Shown here in pieces: positions 55,796-64,000 of a DNA stretch of 64,000 bases. Source of the DNA: Filimonas sp. GTDB lineage: Bacteria; Bacteroidota; Bacteroidia; Chitinophagales; Chitinophagaceae. The position numbers and the translations under genes are program-made. Location: positions 41,506 to 105,505 of the forward strand of contig JAFKHH010000023.1 of the NCBI GenBank assembly GCA_017306865.1, read 5' to 3'. Position 1 is the first letter of the stretch, and the number at the start of each line of letters is the position of its first letter. The notes beneath the pieces were generated by a model. It was not told where the DNA came from. It searched no databases and saw only the letters and a list, made by a program, of their open reading frames with translations.

Positions 55796-57406
55796 TTATT
55801 GATCTGTAAACATTTTTTTCGCCTGTACCGTATCATGCCCATAGATATCCTCTCTGAAGTTGAGTGAGCTATTTCCATCTACCCATGCCGTATAATACGT
55901 AACCAACACCGTAACCGCATTTTTAAGCATCACAGATTTTTCCTTCGCTGCATTCATTGCTTCATTTATTTTATCCGGTGTCCATGCGGCATCATCTTTC
56001 AGTAAGTAAGTAGCCAGCTTTACCGGGTCGCTGAGGCGGATGCAACCATGACTGTAAGCCCGCTGATCACGGTTAAACAGATCTTTTGCAGGTGTATCGT
56101 GAAAATAAATATTGAAGTCATTAGGGAAAAGAAATTTGACTTTACCCAAAGCGTTCTTGTTACCCGGTTTCTGTCTTATTACCGGTAACCCGTTTTCTTC
56201 ACGCACCACCTCCATATCGTTTTGCGCCAGGTAGTTTTTATTTCTTTCTATAGAAGGTAATATTTCTTTGCGTACAATACTAGGCGGAATGTTCCAGTAT
56301 GGACTGAAGATAATTTCGTCCAGGTTACCTGTAAAGATCACGGTATTGTGCCCATCCTTACCCACCACTACTTTCATATCAAACTGAGCCTTGCCTCCAT
56401 CATATACATATAGTTTGTATTCTGGAATATTGGTTACGATCAGTTTGCCTTTAGGTTCATCCGGCATCCACTTCATCCGGTTCATATTGATGATGATCTG
56501 AGAGATCCGTTGAGTTACAGGAATGTTCAGAATGTTTACCAGTGTATCTGTGATGTAGCCGGTAGGTGTAAAGCCCAACGATATTTGCGCAGCTTTTACA
56601 GCATTTACAAGCGTATCGTCAAATACTGCAGACGTATCTATTATAGGCATTTCACCAGTGGCACGTAACCGGTTTTTGATCTGTACTACAACCGGGTCGG
56701 TAGCACCTTTAGCCAGTTTCTTTTTTGTCAGGACAATAGGTTGCCAACCGCCTTTTTTTGCAACGTCGTAGTAGTGCCCCAGTTGTTCTTTCAACAGTTT
56801 AAAGTTGTTGTTGGAGTTGGAATAAGTGCGTAAGCCATCCTTGTTTTTAATAATGCTTTCAGCAGTTTCCATCAACGGTGTTTTCTTTACAGGAATAAAA
56901 TTGTTTACTTCTTTATCCGTAAGTGTCACCCCATCGTTTTTAGCGAGATACTTAAAGAAATATTGGGTTAATAATAGCTCCGTTTTTACCACATCGTTAT
57001 CCTTGGGGGATATGGACATGCTATCTGCAAGAATGAAATCCTGCATTTGTTTTTTCAAAGTCTTATTATAGATCGTGCTGTCTTTGCTGGAAGAAAAATA
57101 ATAATTATAAAGGTTCCAGAAACCTCTTCCTTCCTCTGTGAGGCCCGTACCGGAGAACCAGGCAAACTCAAAATTGCGTTTGTTGTAAAAGCCTAGTATC
57201 TGTGCAGCTTCATCCTGGGGTACTTTATTTTTTGCAACAAAGGAAACGAATGTGTTACTGTCAAGAAAGATGTTGTTGTACGCATTGCTCGCTGTAATGC
57301 TGTAATCGCGTGTTACAACCTCGGCCTGGTGTTTTTTATCTGTATTAGTGTTGCACGCCGATAATGCAATAAGAAGGGATACAGGTAAATAGCATAAATG
57401 TTTCAT
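55796..57406 (-). CDS. L,D-transpeptidase, YcbB/LdtD type, lipoprotein
   Basis: This 536-residue protein has lipobox ALSAC (Cys18). It has the YcbB layout: an N-terminal helical scaffold domain (FLDSNTFVSFVAKNKVPQDEAAQILGFYNKRNFEFAW), a peptidoglycan-binding domain (LRATGEMPIIDTSAVFDDTLVNAVKAAQISLGFTPTGYI) and the YkuD catalytic domain (ERNKMKWMPDE-like NRMKWMPDEPKGKLIVTNIPEYKLYVYDGG...VVVGKDGHNTVIFTGNL). The active site is YSHGCIRLSDPVKLATYLL. It forms 3-3 cross-links in periplasmic peptidoglycan. It faces the YkuD_2-type gene with a 76-base gap. Confidence 0.93.
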   Translation of the reverse strand: MKHLCYLPVSLLIALSACNTNTDKKHQAEVVTRDYSITASNAYNNIFLDSNTFVSFVAKNKVPQDEAAQILGFYNKRNFEFAWFSGTGLTEEGRGFWNLYNYYFSSSKDSTIYNKTLKKQMQDFILADSMSISPKDNDVVKTELLLTQYFFKYLAKNDGVTLTDKEVNNFIPVKKTPLMETAESIIKNKDGLRTYSNSNNNFKLLKEQLGHYYDVAKKGGWQPIVLTKKKLAKGATDPVVVQIKNRLRATGEMPIIDTSAVFDDTLVNAVKAAQISLGFTPTGYITDTLVNILNIPVTQRISQIIINMNRMKWMPDEPKGKLIVTNIPEYKLYVYDGGKAQFDMKVVVGKDGHNTVIFTGNLDEIIFSPYWNIPPSIVRKEILPSIERNKNYLAQNDMEVVREENGLPVIRQKPGNKNALGKVKFLFPNDFNIYFHDTPAKDLFNRDQRAYSHGCIRLSDPVKLATYLLKDDAAWTPDKINEAMNAAKEKSVMLKNAVTVLVTYYTAWVDGNSSLNFREDIYGHDTVQAKKMFTDQ

Positions 57407-57520
57407 GCTTATTCATAATTGCAAAGCGCATGCCTTCGCATCTGCAAAGAGAAATAAATAGCCCGTATTGTGGATTAAATGAAAGAGTGGGATTTTTTTC
57501 TACATTTCACGCAAAGGAAT

Positions 57521-57599
57521 GGTGAAACGGGAACCGGCAATTGTGAATGAGCAAATGCACAGATTAGGCAATATTCACGATTGCCGGCTCACGACTCAC
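57521..57599. repeat. Family E stem-loop downstream of cbpM
   Basis: GAACCGGCAATTGTGAAT (57531-57548) pairs with ATTCACGATTGCCGGCTC (57573-57590). The outer bases extend both arms to 57521 and 57599. It ends 3 bases from the cbpM stop (57603) and probably terminates that operon. Confidence 0.6.
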
Positions 57600-57602
57600 G
57601 AT

Positions 57603-57878
57603 CTACATCCTGCCTCTTAATTGTATAAGTTCTGTCTGCATTTCTTTTACCCTGTGCAGTAAATGATTGATCACATCCATTCCCTCCATATTTATATTCA
57701 GGTCATAGTGCAGGTGAATATATTTCTCCAGGTCGTGCAACTCGTCCGGATGAATATATTTTTGTTGCTCCTGAACTGTTATATGAATTAATTCAAATTC
57801 CTCCAGGGCATCAATAAAAGAAGGCTCTATATTGTACTGAATGCAGCACGTTTCTGTAGTAATAAGTGTTGTTTCCAT
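57603..57878 (-). CDS. cbpM: Chaperone modulator CbpM
   Basis: This 91-residue protein has the MerR-like CbpM pattern: an N-terminal TCCIQYNIEPSFIDALEEFELIHITVQEQQKYIHPDELHDLEKYIHLHYDLNINMEGMDVINHLLHRV, then a helical end (KEMQTELIQLRGRM). CbpM binds the J domain of CbpA and inhibits its co-chaperone and DNA-binding action. It is encoded directly after cbpA with a 10-base gap, the normal order. Confidence 0.9.
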   Translation of the reverse strand: METTLITTETCCIQYNIEPSFIDALEEFELIHITVQEQQKYIHPDELHDLEKYIHLHYDLNINMEGMDVINHLLHRVKEMQTELIQLRGRM

Positions 57879-57888
57879 GGCAATGCGT

Positions 57889-58797
57889 TTAGTCTTTTAA
57901 ATCACGTAATTGTTTAAACAATTCCTTCTGTGCATCTGATAAATGTGTTGGCAGATGTATAGTATATGTAACAAGCAGATCTCCCGAAGCATTTTCCTGC
58001 TTATAAACAGGAAAGCCCTTGCCCTTTAATTTTACTGTCGTGCCATTTTGTGTTTCAGGGGCCACTTTTAGTTTCACTTTTCCCGTCAGGGTTTCTATCA
58101 TCACTTCTCCGCCCAGTATAGCAGTGTACAGGTCTAGCGGCACATTCATTTGAAGATCGTTGCCATTGCGTTTAAACGCAGGGTCGTCTGCTATTGCAAA
58201 CGTAATATATAAGTCTCCCGACGGGCCGCCATTTACACCAGCGCCGCCATGGCCTTTTAGTTTGATCACCTGGCCGTTTGCAATACCTGCCGGAACTGTA
58301 ATGCGCACATTCTTACCATTTACGGTTAGCGTATGCTGATGGGTCGTCGCTGCTTCACGCAGGCTAATGTGAAGTTCCGCATTGTAATCCTGCCCTTTGA
58401 ATTTTACATTACGTCCTCTGCTGCTGCCGCCACTGTTACCAAACATAGAAGTGAAGAAATCTGAGAAGTCACCATCATCTCCATAGCTACCGGAGAAGCT
58501 GCCTTCTCTAAACGGATTGCCGGCGCCACCGGCATAACCCTGTTGTTGCTTTGCCTGCTCAAACTGTTCTGCATGCTGCCAGTTCTCGCCGTATTGATCA
58601 TACTTTTTCCTTTTATCCGGGTCGCTCAGTACCTCATTCGCTTCATTGATCTGCTGAAATGTTTTATGCGCAGTCGCATCATTAGGATTCAGATCCGGGT
58701 GATATTTTCTTGCCAGTTTACGGTAAGCCTTCTTAATGTCGTCGGCAGAGGCTGTTTTGTCTACGCCTAACACCTTGTAATAATCTATAAATGCCAT
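57889..58797 (-). CDS. cbpA: DnaJ-like co-chaperone CbpA
   Basis: This 302-residue protein has an N-terminal J domain ([40 protein letters not shown], with the HPD motif at 33-35) and a Gly/Phe-rich linker ([34 protein letters not shown]). Two C-terminal substrate-binding beta domains follow ([48 protein letters not shown] and [32 protein letters not shown]). The zinc-finger region of DnaJ is missing, as expected for CbpA. It stimulates DnaK ATPase. CbpM follows. Confidence 0.95.
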   Translation of the reverse strand: MAFIDYYKVLGVDKTASADDIKKAYRKLARKYHPDLNPNDATAHKTFQQINEANEVLSDPDKRKKYDQYGENWQHAEQFEQAKQQQGYAGGAGNPFREGSFSGSYGDDGDFSDFFTSMFGNSGGSSRGRNVKFKGQDYNAELHISLREAATTHQHTLTVNGKNVRITVPAGIANGQVIKLKGHGGAGVNGGPSGDLYITFAIADDPAFKRNGNDLQMNVPLDLYTAILGGEVMIETLTGKVKLKVAPETQNGTTVKLKGKGFPVYKQENASGDLLVTYTIHLPTHLSDAQKELFKQLRDLKD

Positions 58798-58805
58798 AGT
58801 CTTAA

Positions 58806-58976
58806 AGTTAGAATTGTTTAATGGATATATGGCGAAATTGTTTAATTGTCTAATGGTTAAATTGTCGGGTGTTGTGAAATCCTGACAGGTCTTAAAGACC
58901 TGTCAGGATTAGTTGAGTTATCTTAATAATCGAATATTCACCCCAGCAATTTAGCCATTCAACCATTGAGCAATTA
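58806..58976. repeat. Family C repeat with an embedded family D palindrome
   Basis: Family C words GAATTGTTTAATGG (58810-58823) and AATTGTCTAATGGTTAAATTG (58844-58864) can pair with CAATTTAGCCATTCAACCATTG (58947-58968). Between them is a 33-bp family D palindrome at 58878-58910 (AATCCTGACAGGTCTT and complement). It lies upstream of cbpA and of the plus-strand NlpC gene. Confidence 0.6.
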
Positions 58977-59052
58977 ACTTCTTCCAACTCCTTAGAATGC
59001 TGCAACAAATAAGTAGCAGCTTTTATTTTATAAGGAAAGAAGGGAGCCTTGC

Positions 59053-59083
59053 TTGCGGGATATTGCAGGTTTTACTACCTTAG
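59053..59083 (+). promoter_or_regulatory. Bacteroidota-type promoter for the NlpC/P60 gene
   Basis: TTG at 59053-59055 and TACCTTAG at 59076-59083 are separated by 20 bases; the second matches TAnnTTTG at all but one position. The TTG could be mistaken for a start codon of the reading frame, but a promoter here would put transcription start near 59089 and the true start at TTG 59098. Confidence 0.6.
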
Positions 59084-59097
59084 CAAAAAGCATTTCA

Positions 59098-60282
59098 TTG
59101 AAAAAGGTTAATTATCTATTGTCAGCAGCAGGAATAATCGCTTTCGGTTGTTCTACTTCCAAACAAGCTGCCGTATCCACCCAAACTCCGGCTGCACAGG
59201 TTATTGCGGATAGTATCCGTAAAATATATGCCCCTGATAAGCGCGTGGCGTTATTTGATGTAAATGCAAATGGAAATGTAGTGGTTGGTGAAACGAATAT
59301 GCCTGAGGCAAAAGTTGCATTGACAAACGCATTACAAGTAGCTAGGGTTACCTATACAGATAGTGTACGTGTATTGCCAGATACATCGCTTGCAGAAAAT
59401 CTGCAGGCCGTAGTAAGTATATCTGTGGCTAATATACGTGTGAAAGCCGGCCATGCAAATGAGATGGCTACGCAGGCTACATTGGGCACTCCGCTGAAAG
59501 TATATAGAAAAGAAAAAGGCTGGTACCTGGTACAGACGCCTGATAAATATATTGGCTGGACAGAAGGTGGTGGCATTAAAACAATGAATGCATCTACGTT
59601 TACACAATGGGAGCACGCGCCGAAAATTATTTTTACAAAGCCGTATGGTTTTGGCTATACCGCAGCTAATGAGGAAAGCCAGACTGTTTCTGACCTGGTG
59701 TATGGCGATGTAATGGCTGTAAAGCAGCAGGCTAATGGGTTTTATGAAATTGCTTTTCCTGATGGGCGGGCAGCATTTGTGCCTGTAGGTGATGTAATGT
59801 TATATAAAGACTGGGCTGCATCCCGCAAGCCCACACAAGAAAATCTTGTTACAGCCTCTAAGAAATTGATGGGTGTGCCATACCTGTGGGGTGGTACCTC
59901 TTTTAAAGGAGTGGACTGTAGCGGTTTTACAAGAACTGTTTATTTTATGAATGGCCTGATCCTTCCGAGAGATGCCTCACAACAGGCATTGGTAGGGCAG
60001 GATGTAGATACAAAAAATGGCTGGCAAAACCTGCAGCCGGGTGACTTGTTGTTCTTTGGCGCAGCGTCTAAAGACGGTAAGCCGGCACGTGTTACGCACG
60101 TAGGCATGTGGCTGGGCGGGCCTAACAATGAATTTATTCAATCTTCCAGCAGGGTGCAGATCAGCAGCTTCAACCCATCAGCGGCTAATTATGATGGGGG
60201 CGAACACCATCGCTTTATCAAAGCGAAACGTATTACATCTAAAGATGCTTTGTTCGATCTGAGTGTAGCTTCATTTTATTAA
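59098..60282 (+). CDS. C40 (NlpC/P60) peptidoglycan endopeptidase, lipoprotein
   Basis: It has 394 residues from TTG 59098 (LKKVNYLLSAAGIIAFGC, lipobox AFGC with Cys18). There is no usable ATG. Residues 30-270 include bacterial SH3-type domains (SVANIRVKAGHANEMATQATLGTPLKVYRKEKGWYLVQTPDKYIGWTEG and YGDVMAVKQQANGFYEIAFPDGRAAFVPVGDV). The NlpC/P60 domain has AASKKLMGVPYLWGGTSFKGVDCSGFTRTVYF-type sequence with the catalytic Cys in VDCSGFT, His in VTHVGMWLGG and the third residue near FIQSSSRVQIS. It cleaves peptide cross-links or stems in peptidoglycan. Confidence 0.92.
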   Translation: MKKVNYLLSAAGIIAFGCSTSKQAAVSTQTPAAQVIADSIRKIYAPDKRVALFDVNANGNVVVGETNMPEAKVALTNALQVARVTYTDSVRVLPDTSLAENLQAVVSISVANIRVKAGHANEMATQATLGTPLKVYRKEKGWYLVQTPDKYIGWTEGGGIKTMNASTFTQWEHAPKIIFTKPYGFGYTAANEESQTVSDLVYGDVMAVKQQANGFYEIAFPDGRAAFVPVGDVMLYKDWAASRKPTQENLVTASKKLMGVPYLWGGTSFKGVDCSGFTRTVYFMNGLILPRDASQQALVGQDVDTKNGWQNLQPGDLLFFGAASKDGKPARVTHVGMWLGGPNNEFIQSSSRVQISSFNPSAANYDGGEHHRFIKAKRITSKDALFDLSVASFY

Positions 60283-60285
60283 GAA

Positions 60286-60368
60286 ATTTGAAATTTGAGA
60301 TTTAATATTTGAGATGAGAACGTTTGGGCTGTAAGCCAATTTCAAATATTAAATCTCAAATCTTAAAT
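60286..60368. repeat. Family B stem-loop after the NlpC/P60 gene
   Basis: The left arm 60286-60314 (TTTGAGATTTAATATTTGAG core) and right arm 60341-60368 (TTCAAATATTAAATCTCAAA) pair over 24 of 28 positions. It begins 4 bases after the stop codon. It is likely to act as a terminator or mRNA end. Confidence 0.65.
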
Positions 60369-60482
60369 GACCACATAGCGCGCTTAATGACATTTTTTCT
60401 TATACCGTTTGTCTTATTCCTTTTTACTGGTTCGGAAAAAAATGCTATTTTGGTTTTCGCATCAAAGAAAACCAATTAACGC

Positions 60483-63419
60483 ATGAAAGTAAAACTACTG
60501 CTTTTGATCGGCGCCACGTCGACCCTCAGCGCCTTTTCCCAGGACAGTAAGTATGCATGGAAAGAAAAAACGGAGAATGGTTATACGTATAAGTACGTAG
60601 CAAACGACCCAATGAACACACGTTTTTACACGTTGAAAAATGGGTTGTCTGTGATCCTTTCCCCCAATCACAAAGAGCCACGCATTACAGTCCGCATCCC
60701 GGTAAGGACAGGAAGTAACAATGATCCTGCTGATCATACAGGGCTTGCGCATTACCTGGAGCATTTATTATTTAAAGGCACAGATAAGTTTGGCTCCCTT
60801 GACTGGGCTAAGGAGAAACCACTCCTGGACAAAATTGATGACTTGTATGAGCAATACAATTCAACAACAGATAAGGAGAAAAGAAAAGCAATCTATCGCC
60901 AGATAGACAGCGTTTCCGGCCTCGCATCTCACTACTCCATCGCAAATGAATACGATAAGATGATGGCATCTATCGGTTCTCAACGCACAAATGCACATAC
61001 ATGGGTAGAAGAAACAGTATATGAAGAAGATATTCCTTCCAACGCGGTAGATAAGTTCCTGACTATACAGGCAGAACGTTTCCGCAACCCGATCTTTCGC
61101 ATTTTCCATACAGAGCTGGAAGCTGTGTATGAAGAAAAGAACCGTAGCCTTGATAATGATGGTAACAAAGTATTTGAGGCAATGGGCGCATTAGTGTTCC
61201 CTACACACAACTATGGACAGCAAACAACTATCGGTACAGTAGAGCACCTGAAGAATCCTTCACTGAAAGCTATCAGGGCGTACTACTATAAGTATTATGT
61301 GCCAAACAATATGGCCATTGTAATGGCTGGTGATTTTGACCCGGATGTATTGATCAAAAAGATCGATGCCTCATTCTCTTATATGCAGAACAAACCTGTA
61401 CAGGAGTATAAAGGGCCAACTGAAGCACCTATTCATGGACCATTGGTAAAAAATATCTATGGGCCTTCGGCAGAAAGTGTACGTATCGGTTTCCGCGTAG
61501 GTGCATCTTCTTCTAACGAAAGCCTGTTAAGCACACTAGCTTCTTCCGTATTCTCAAATGGTAAAGCTGGTTTGCTGGATCTTAACCTGAATAAGCAACA
61601 GAAAGTACTAGGCGCAGGCGCAGGTGTAGAGCAGTATAAAGACTATGGTATTTTTATGTTGTCTGCATCTCCAAAACAGGGACAAACGCTGGAAGAAGCA
61701 AAAGATTTGTTATTGCAGCAGGTAGACATACTGAAAAAAGGAAACTTTGATGAGTCGCTGATGAAAGCAATTGTTGCAAACTATAAGTTGTTCAGGTTAC
61801 AAAGCTTTGACAGGAATACATCCCGTGCAGAAAACATAACAGATGAGTTTATCAAAAACAAAGGTTATGACTGGAACAGGGAAGTAGCGGTACTGGATGA
61901 TATGGCTAAGATCACCAAAGCGCAACTGGTAGCATATGCAAACAAAATATTCCAGGATGACAACTATGTTGTGATCTACAAAAGAAAAGGTGTAGACTCT
62001 TCTATTGTGAAGGTAGACAAACCTCCAATCACACCTGTAGAAACAAACGCAGGCAAACAGTCTCCATTTGTAAAAAGCATTACAGAAACGCCATTGCCTT
62101 CTATTCAACCGGTATGGTTAGACTTTAATAAAGACTTACAAAAAGGCAAAGCGGGCAATGCGGAAGTGTTGTATGTGCAGAATAAAGAAAATGAAATCTT
62201 TACCAGCACTTACCGTTTCGATATGGGTTCTTACAACAACAAGGTATTACCTATAGCGTTACAGTACCTGCAATTCCTGGGTACTGATAAGTACACTACA
62301 GAAGATATCAGCAAACAGTTCTACAACCTGGCTTGTAGCTTCTACACTAACCCGGGAGCAGAAGAAGCAACGGCTACAGTAACTGGTTTGCAGGAAAACT
62401 TTGATAAAGCAGTAAGCCTGTTTGAGCATTTGCTGACAAACTGTAAAGCGGATGAAACTGCATTGGAAGCGCTGAAAGGCCGTTTGCTGAAATCCCGCGC
62501 AAACAGCAAATTGAACAAAGCTGCTATCAGCCAGGGCTTAAGAAGCTTTGCAACGTATGGTGCTAACAATCCATTTAACTATGTATTGACTGATGATGAA
62601 CTGAAAGGATTGAAAGCAGATGACCTTGTTGCCGTTTTACATGCATTTGGCAACTACAAACATGCCATCTTATACTACGGACCACTGTCACTGACTGCGT
62701 TTAGTGCAAATATTCAGAAAGTACACAAACTGCCGGCTACATGGACACCAACACCTGCTGCTGTGAAGTTCGAAAGAACAAAGCAAACAGCTAACAGCGT
62801 ATTGTTCGGTGAATATGATGCGGTACAGGCGGAAGTTTACTGGAACAGGAACATGATGCCATATGCTCCACAAGAAGAAGCAGTAACATCATTGTTCAAT
62901 GGCTACTTTGGCGGTGGCATGGGTGGTATTGTTTTCCAAACCATTCGTGAGTCTAAAGCATTGGCATATTCTACTTATGCATCTGTAGGCACACCTGCTA
63001 AAAAAGAAGATCCGTTTACATTTACGGCTTACGTAGGTAGCCAGGCTGATAAAATGAAAGAGGCGATCATTGGTATGAATGACCTGATCACTACACTGCC
63101 TGAAGCTGAGCAGAATTTTGAAAATGCAAGAAAGAACCTGCAAAAAGACATAGAAACTGAGCGAATCACTAAAGACGGCATCATCTACGCTTACCTTGCT
63201 GCTAAACGCAAAGGTGTGGATTTCGATATCCGTAAAGAAAAGTATAGCCAGTACGCTAAATTAACACTGAAAGACCTGGTTGCTTATCATAAACAAAATC
63301 TATCCGGCAAGCCGTACACATACACTGTTGTAGGTTCTGAAAAGAAACTGGACATGGATGTATTAAAGAAATACGGTGAGGTAAAAATGCTCACGTTAAA
63401 TGAGATTTTCGGTTATTAA
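60483..63419 (+). CDS. M16 family zinc metallopeptidase (two-domain)
   Basis: This 978-residue secreted protein has a signal peptide (MKVKLLLLIGATSTLSAFSQ). The first M16 half has HYLEH at residues 90-94 (inverted zinc motif HxxEH) in LAHYLEHLLFKGTDKFG, and the third ligand Glu lies in TELEAVYEEKN near 217. An insert with charged helices separates them, as in long pitrilysin-type proteins. The second half (about 520-978) lacks a zinc motif and has the inactive-domain GGGMGGIVFQTIRESKALAYSTYASVG segment that carries the Arg/Tyr substrate contacts. It would degrade small peptides outside the cytoplasm. It has a stem-loop terminator. Confidence 0.95.
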   Translation: MKVKLLLLIGATSTLSAFSQDSKYAWKEKTENGYTYKYVANDPMNTRFYTLKNGLSVILSPNHKEPRITVRIPVRTGSNNDPADHTGLAHYLEHLLFKGTDKFGSLDWAKEKPLLDKIDDLYEQYNSTTDKEKRKAIYRQIDSVSGLASHYSIANEYDKMMASIGSQRTNAHTWVEETVYEEDIPSNAVDKFLTIQAERFRNPIFRIFHTELEAVYEEKNRSLDNDGNKVFEAMGALVFPTHNYGQQTTIGTVEHLKNPSLKAIRAYYYKYYVPNNMAIVMAGDFDPDVLIKKIDASFSYMQNKPVQEYKGPTEAPIHGPLVKNIYGPSAESVRIGFRVGASSSNESLLSTLASSVFSNGKAGLLDLNLNKQQKVLGAGAGVEQYKDYGIFMLSASPKQGQTLEEAKDLLLQQVDILKKGNFDESLMKAIVANYKLFRLQSFDRNTSRAENITDEFIKNKGYDWNREVAVLDDMAKITKAQLVAYANKIFQDDNYVVIYKRKGVDSSIVKVDKPPITPVETNAGKQSPFVKSITETPLPSIQPVWLDFNKDLQKGKAGNAEVLYVQNKENEIFTSTYRFDMGSYNNKVLPIALQYLQFLGTDKYTTEDISKQFYNLACSFYTNPGAEEATATVTGLQENFDKAVSLFEHLLTNCKADETALEALKGRLLKSRANSKLNKAAISQGLRSFATYGANNPFNYVLTDDELKGLKADDLVAVLHAFGNYKHAILYYGPLSLTAFSANIQKVHKLPATWTPTPAAVKFERTKQTANSVLFGEYDAVQAEVYWNRNMMPYAPQEEAVTSLFNGYFGGGMGGIVFQTIRESKALAYSTYASVGTPAKKEDPFTFTAYVGSQADKMKEAIIGMNDLITTLPEAEQNFENARKNLQKDIETERITKDGIIYAYLAAKRKGVDFDIRKEKYSQYAKLTLKDLVAYHKQNLSGKPYTYTVVGSEKKLDMDVLKKYGEVKMLTLNEIFGY

Positions 63420-63445
63420 ACTGATGCAAATTTGAGTGAAAACAG

Positions 63446-63471
63446 AAGGCTGTCCTGCAAAGGGCGGCCTT
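63446..63471 (+). terminator. Terminator of the M16 protease gene
   Basis: AAGGCTGTCC pairs (with two G-T pairs) with GGGCGGCCTT around a 5-6 base loop and is followed by TCTTAT. It lies 27 bases past the stop. Confidence 0.7.
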
Positions 63472-63537
63472 TCTTATGTAGTGATGTTAGATTGTGAGTC
63501 ATTGTTAAATTGCTTAATTGTTTTGTTGCCAAAAGCC

Positions 63538-63561
63538 CCGGCGCGTGTCCTCACGCGCCGG
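63538..63561. repeat. Perfect GC-rich hairpin
   Basis: CCGGCGCGTG and CACGCGCCGG form a perfect 10-bp stem with loop TCCT. Confidence 0.75.
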
Positions 63562-63570
63562 TTGATAACT

Positions 63571-63590
63571 GGTTCGTGAGGGCACGAACC
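63571..63590. repeat. Perfect hairpin next to the previous one
   Basis: GGTTCGTG and CACGAACC form a perfect 8-bp stem with loop AGGG. It lies 9 bases after the GC-rich hairpin; both share the GTG/CAC core at the loop. Confidence 0.7.
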
Positions 63591-64000
63591 AAGGCGAAAC
63601 AAAATGACACAGGGCAGGGACCCAGCGGACATCATCCTGGTCTCCGACCTACTGTGTACTCACATTTTTAAAAAGCGTTTAATTTTTGATAAAGAGCCGG
63701 AGGCTCGTCAGAATGGTAGTATATAGCCATTTAATTGAACAGAGCTCCGGAGGAGCGACAGCGTAGGTCGCATACCTACGGCATGCCGAAGCCTGTGTAT
63801 TTGAGAAGCTACCGATGTTTGATCCCTCCGGGCAATGTCATTAAGTTAAGCGAGAAAGAATATTAGCGACCGAAGCGAATATTTTTAAACACATAGTAAG
63901 CATAGGTACAAAGGCACATAGTTTTTATTTTCTTTCTGATTAATAGCAAAGCTTGTTTGTATAAAGAGTGCATAGATCACATAGAGAGGCCGCTTTGCGA
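63591..64000. other. Repeat-rich, gene-free right end
   Basis: It contains the word CATCCTGGTCTC (63633-63644, as at 31514), GAGCC-GGA-GGCTC (63694-63706), GCTCC-GGA-GGAGC (63744-63756) and GTAGGT-CGCAT-ACCTAC (63763-63779). No credible coding frame is present. The sequence resembles scattered repetitive DNA of Chitinophagaceae genomes; any gene may start beyond the window. Confidence 0.6.

Noticed and set aside
1..64000. Prophage, plasmid origin, rRNA or tRNA genes
   Set aside because: I read both strands for the usual signatures (integrase, terminase, CCA-ended tRNAs, rRNA conserved stretches) and saw none. A tRNA scan would be the decisive check.

Overview
The window is chromosomal DNA of a Bacteroidota bacterium, most likely family Chitinophagaceae. 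The grounds are two SusC/SusD pairs, many lipoproteins with Bacteroidota-style lipoboxes, a fused SecDF, almost no Shine-Dalgarno sequences, -7 promoter boxes of the TAnnTTTG type, and families so far restricted to this phylum (DUF6377, DUF5017, DUF6528, DUF6438, a YjdI-CDGSH fusion). I found no tRNA, rRNA, CRISPR array, intact insertion sequence or phage gene. The assignment is by recognition only; no database was searched.

Left part (1-22 kb). A heavy-metal RND efflux operon on the minus strand (small secreted protein, TolC, adaptor, start of a CzcA/CusA pump) is followed by secDF, an FKBP-type isomerase lipoprotein and housekeeping genes: an HU-CCDC81-type membrane protein, a lysoplasmalogenase, recF, the pdhA-TPR-ribH operon, a LutA/GlcF-like CCG protein and an EVE protein. 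A run of small secreted proteins follows. It includes a lipoprotein that matches the whole archaemetzincin metal-site signature. Next come a VWA-domain lipoprotein, a zinc-cysteine-free class III-type sirtuin and a YjdI-CDGSH iron-sulfur protein.

Centre (22.5-50 kb). Two polysaccharide utilization loci (PULs) lie in series. PUL-1 (DUF6377 regulator, SusC, SusD, GH71, GH31) looks like an alpha-1,3-glucan system: GH71 would cut the chain and GH31 would trim the products. PUL-2 (LacI regulator, SusC, SusD, DUF5017 lipoprotein, DUF6528 propeller, CBM9-like protein, heparinase II/III-like lyase, GH88) looks like a system for a uronate-containing, non-sulfated glycan. An APH-fold sugar-kinase-like gene sits next to lacI. 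LacI-type palindromes flank lacI on both sides, so kinase and PUL-2 probably share one regulon. This points to a substrate with both uronic acid and amino sugar. It is the best candidate for an undescribed system here.

Right part (50-64 kb). After a tandem duplicated composite repeat come a lipocalin-like lipoprotein, two related secreted proteins, an ECF sigma factor with a likely anti-sigma partner, two L,D-transpeptidases of different families facing each other, CbpA with CbpM, an NlpC/P60 hydrolase and an M16 protease.

A further layer runs across the whole window. Many intergenic gaps are filled with stem-loops drawn from a few recurring sequence families (labelled A to J below). They often start at a stop codon and span most of the gap. 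None of them encodes protein.
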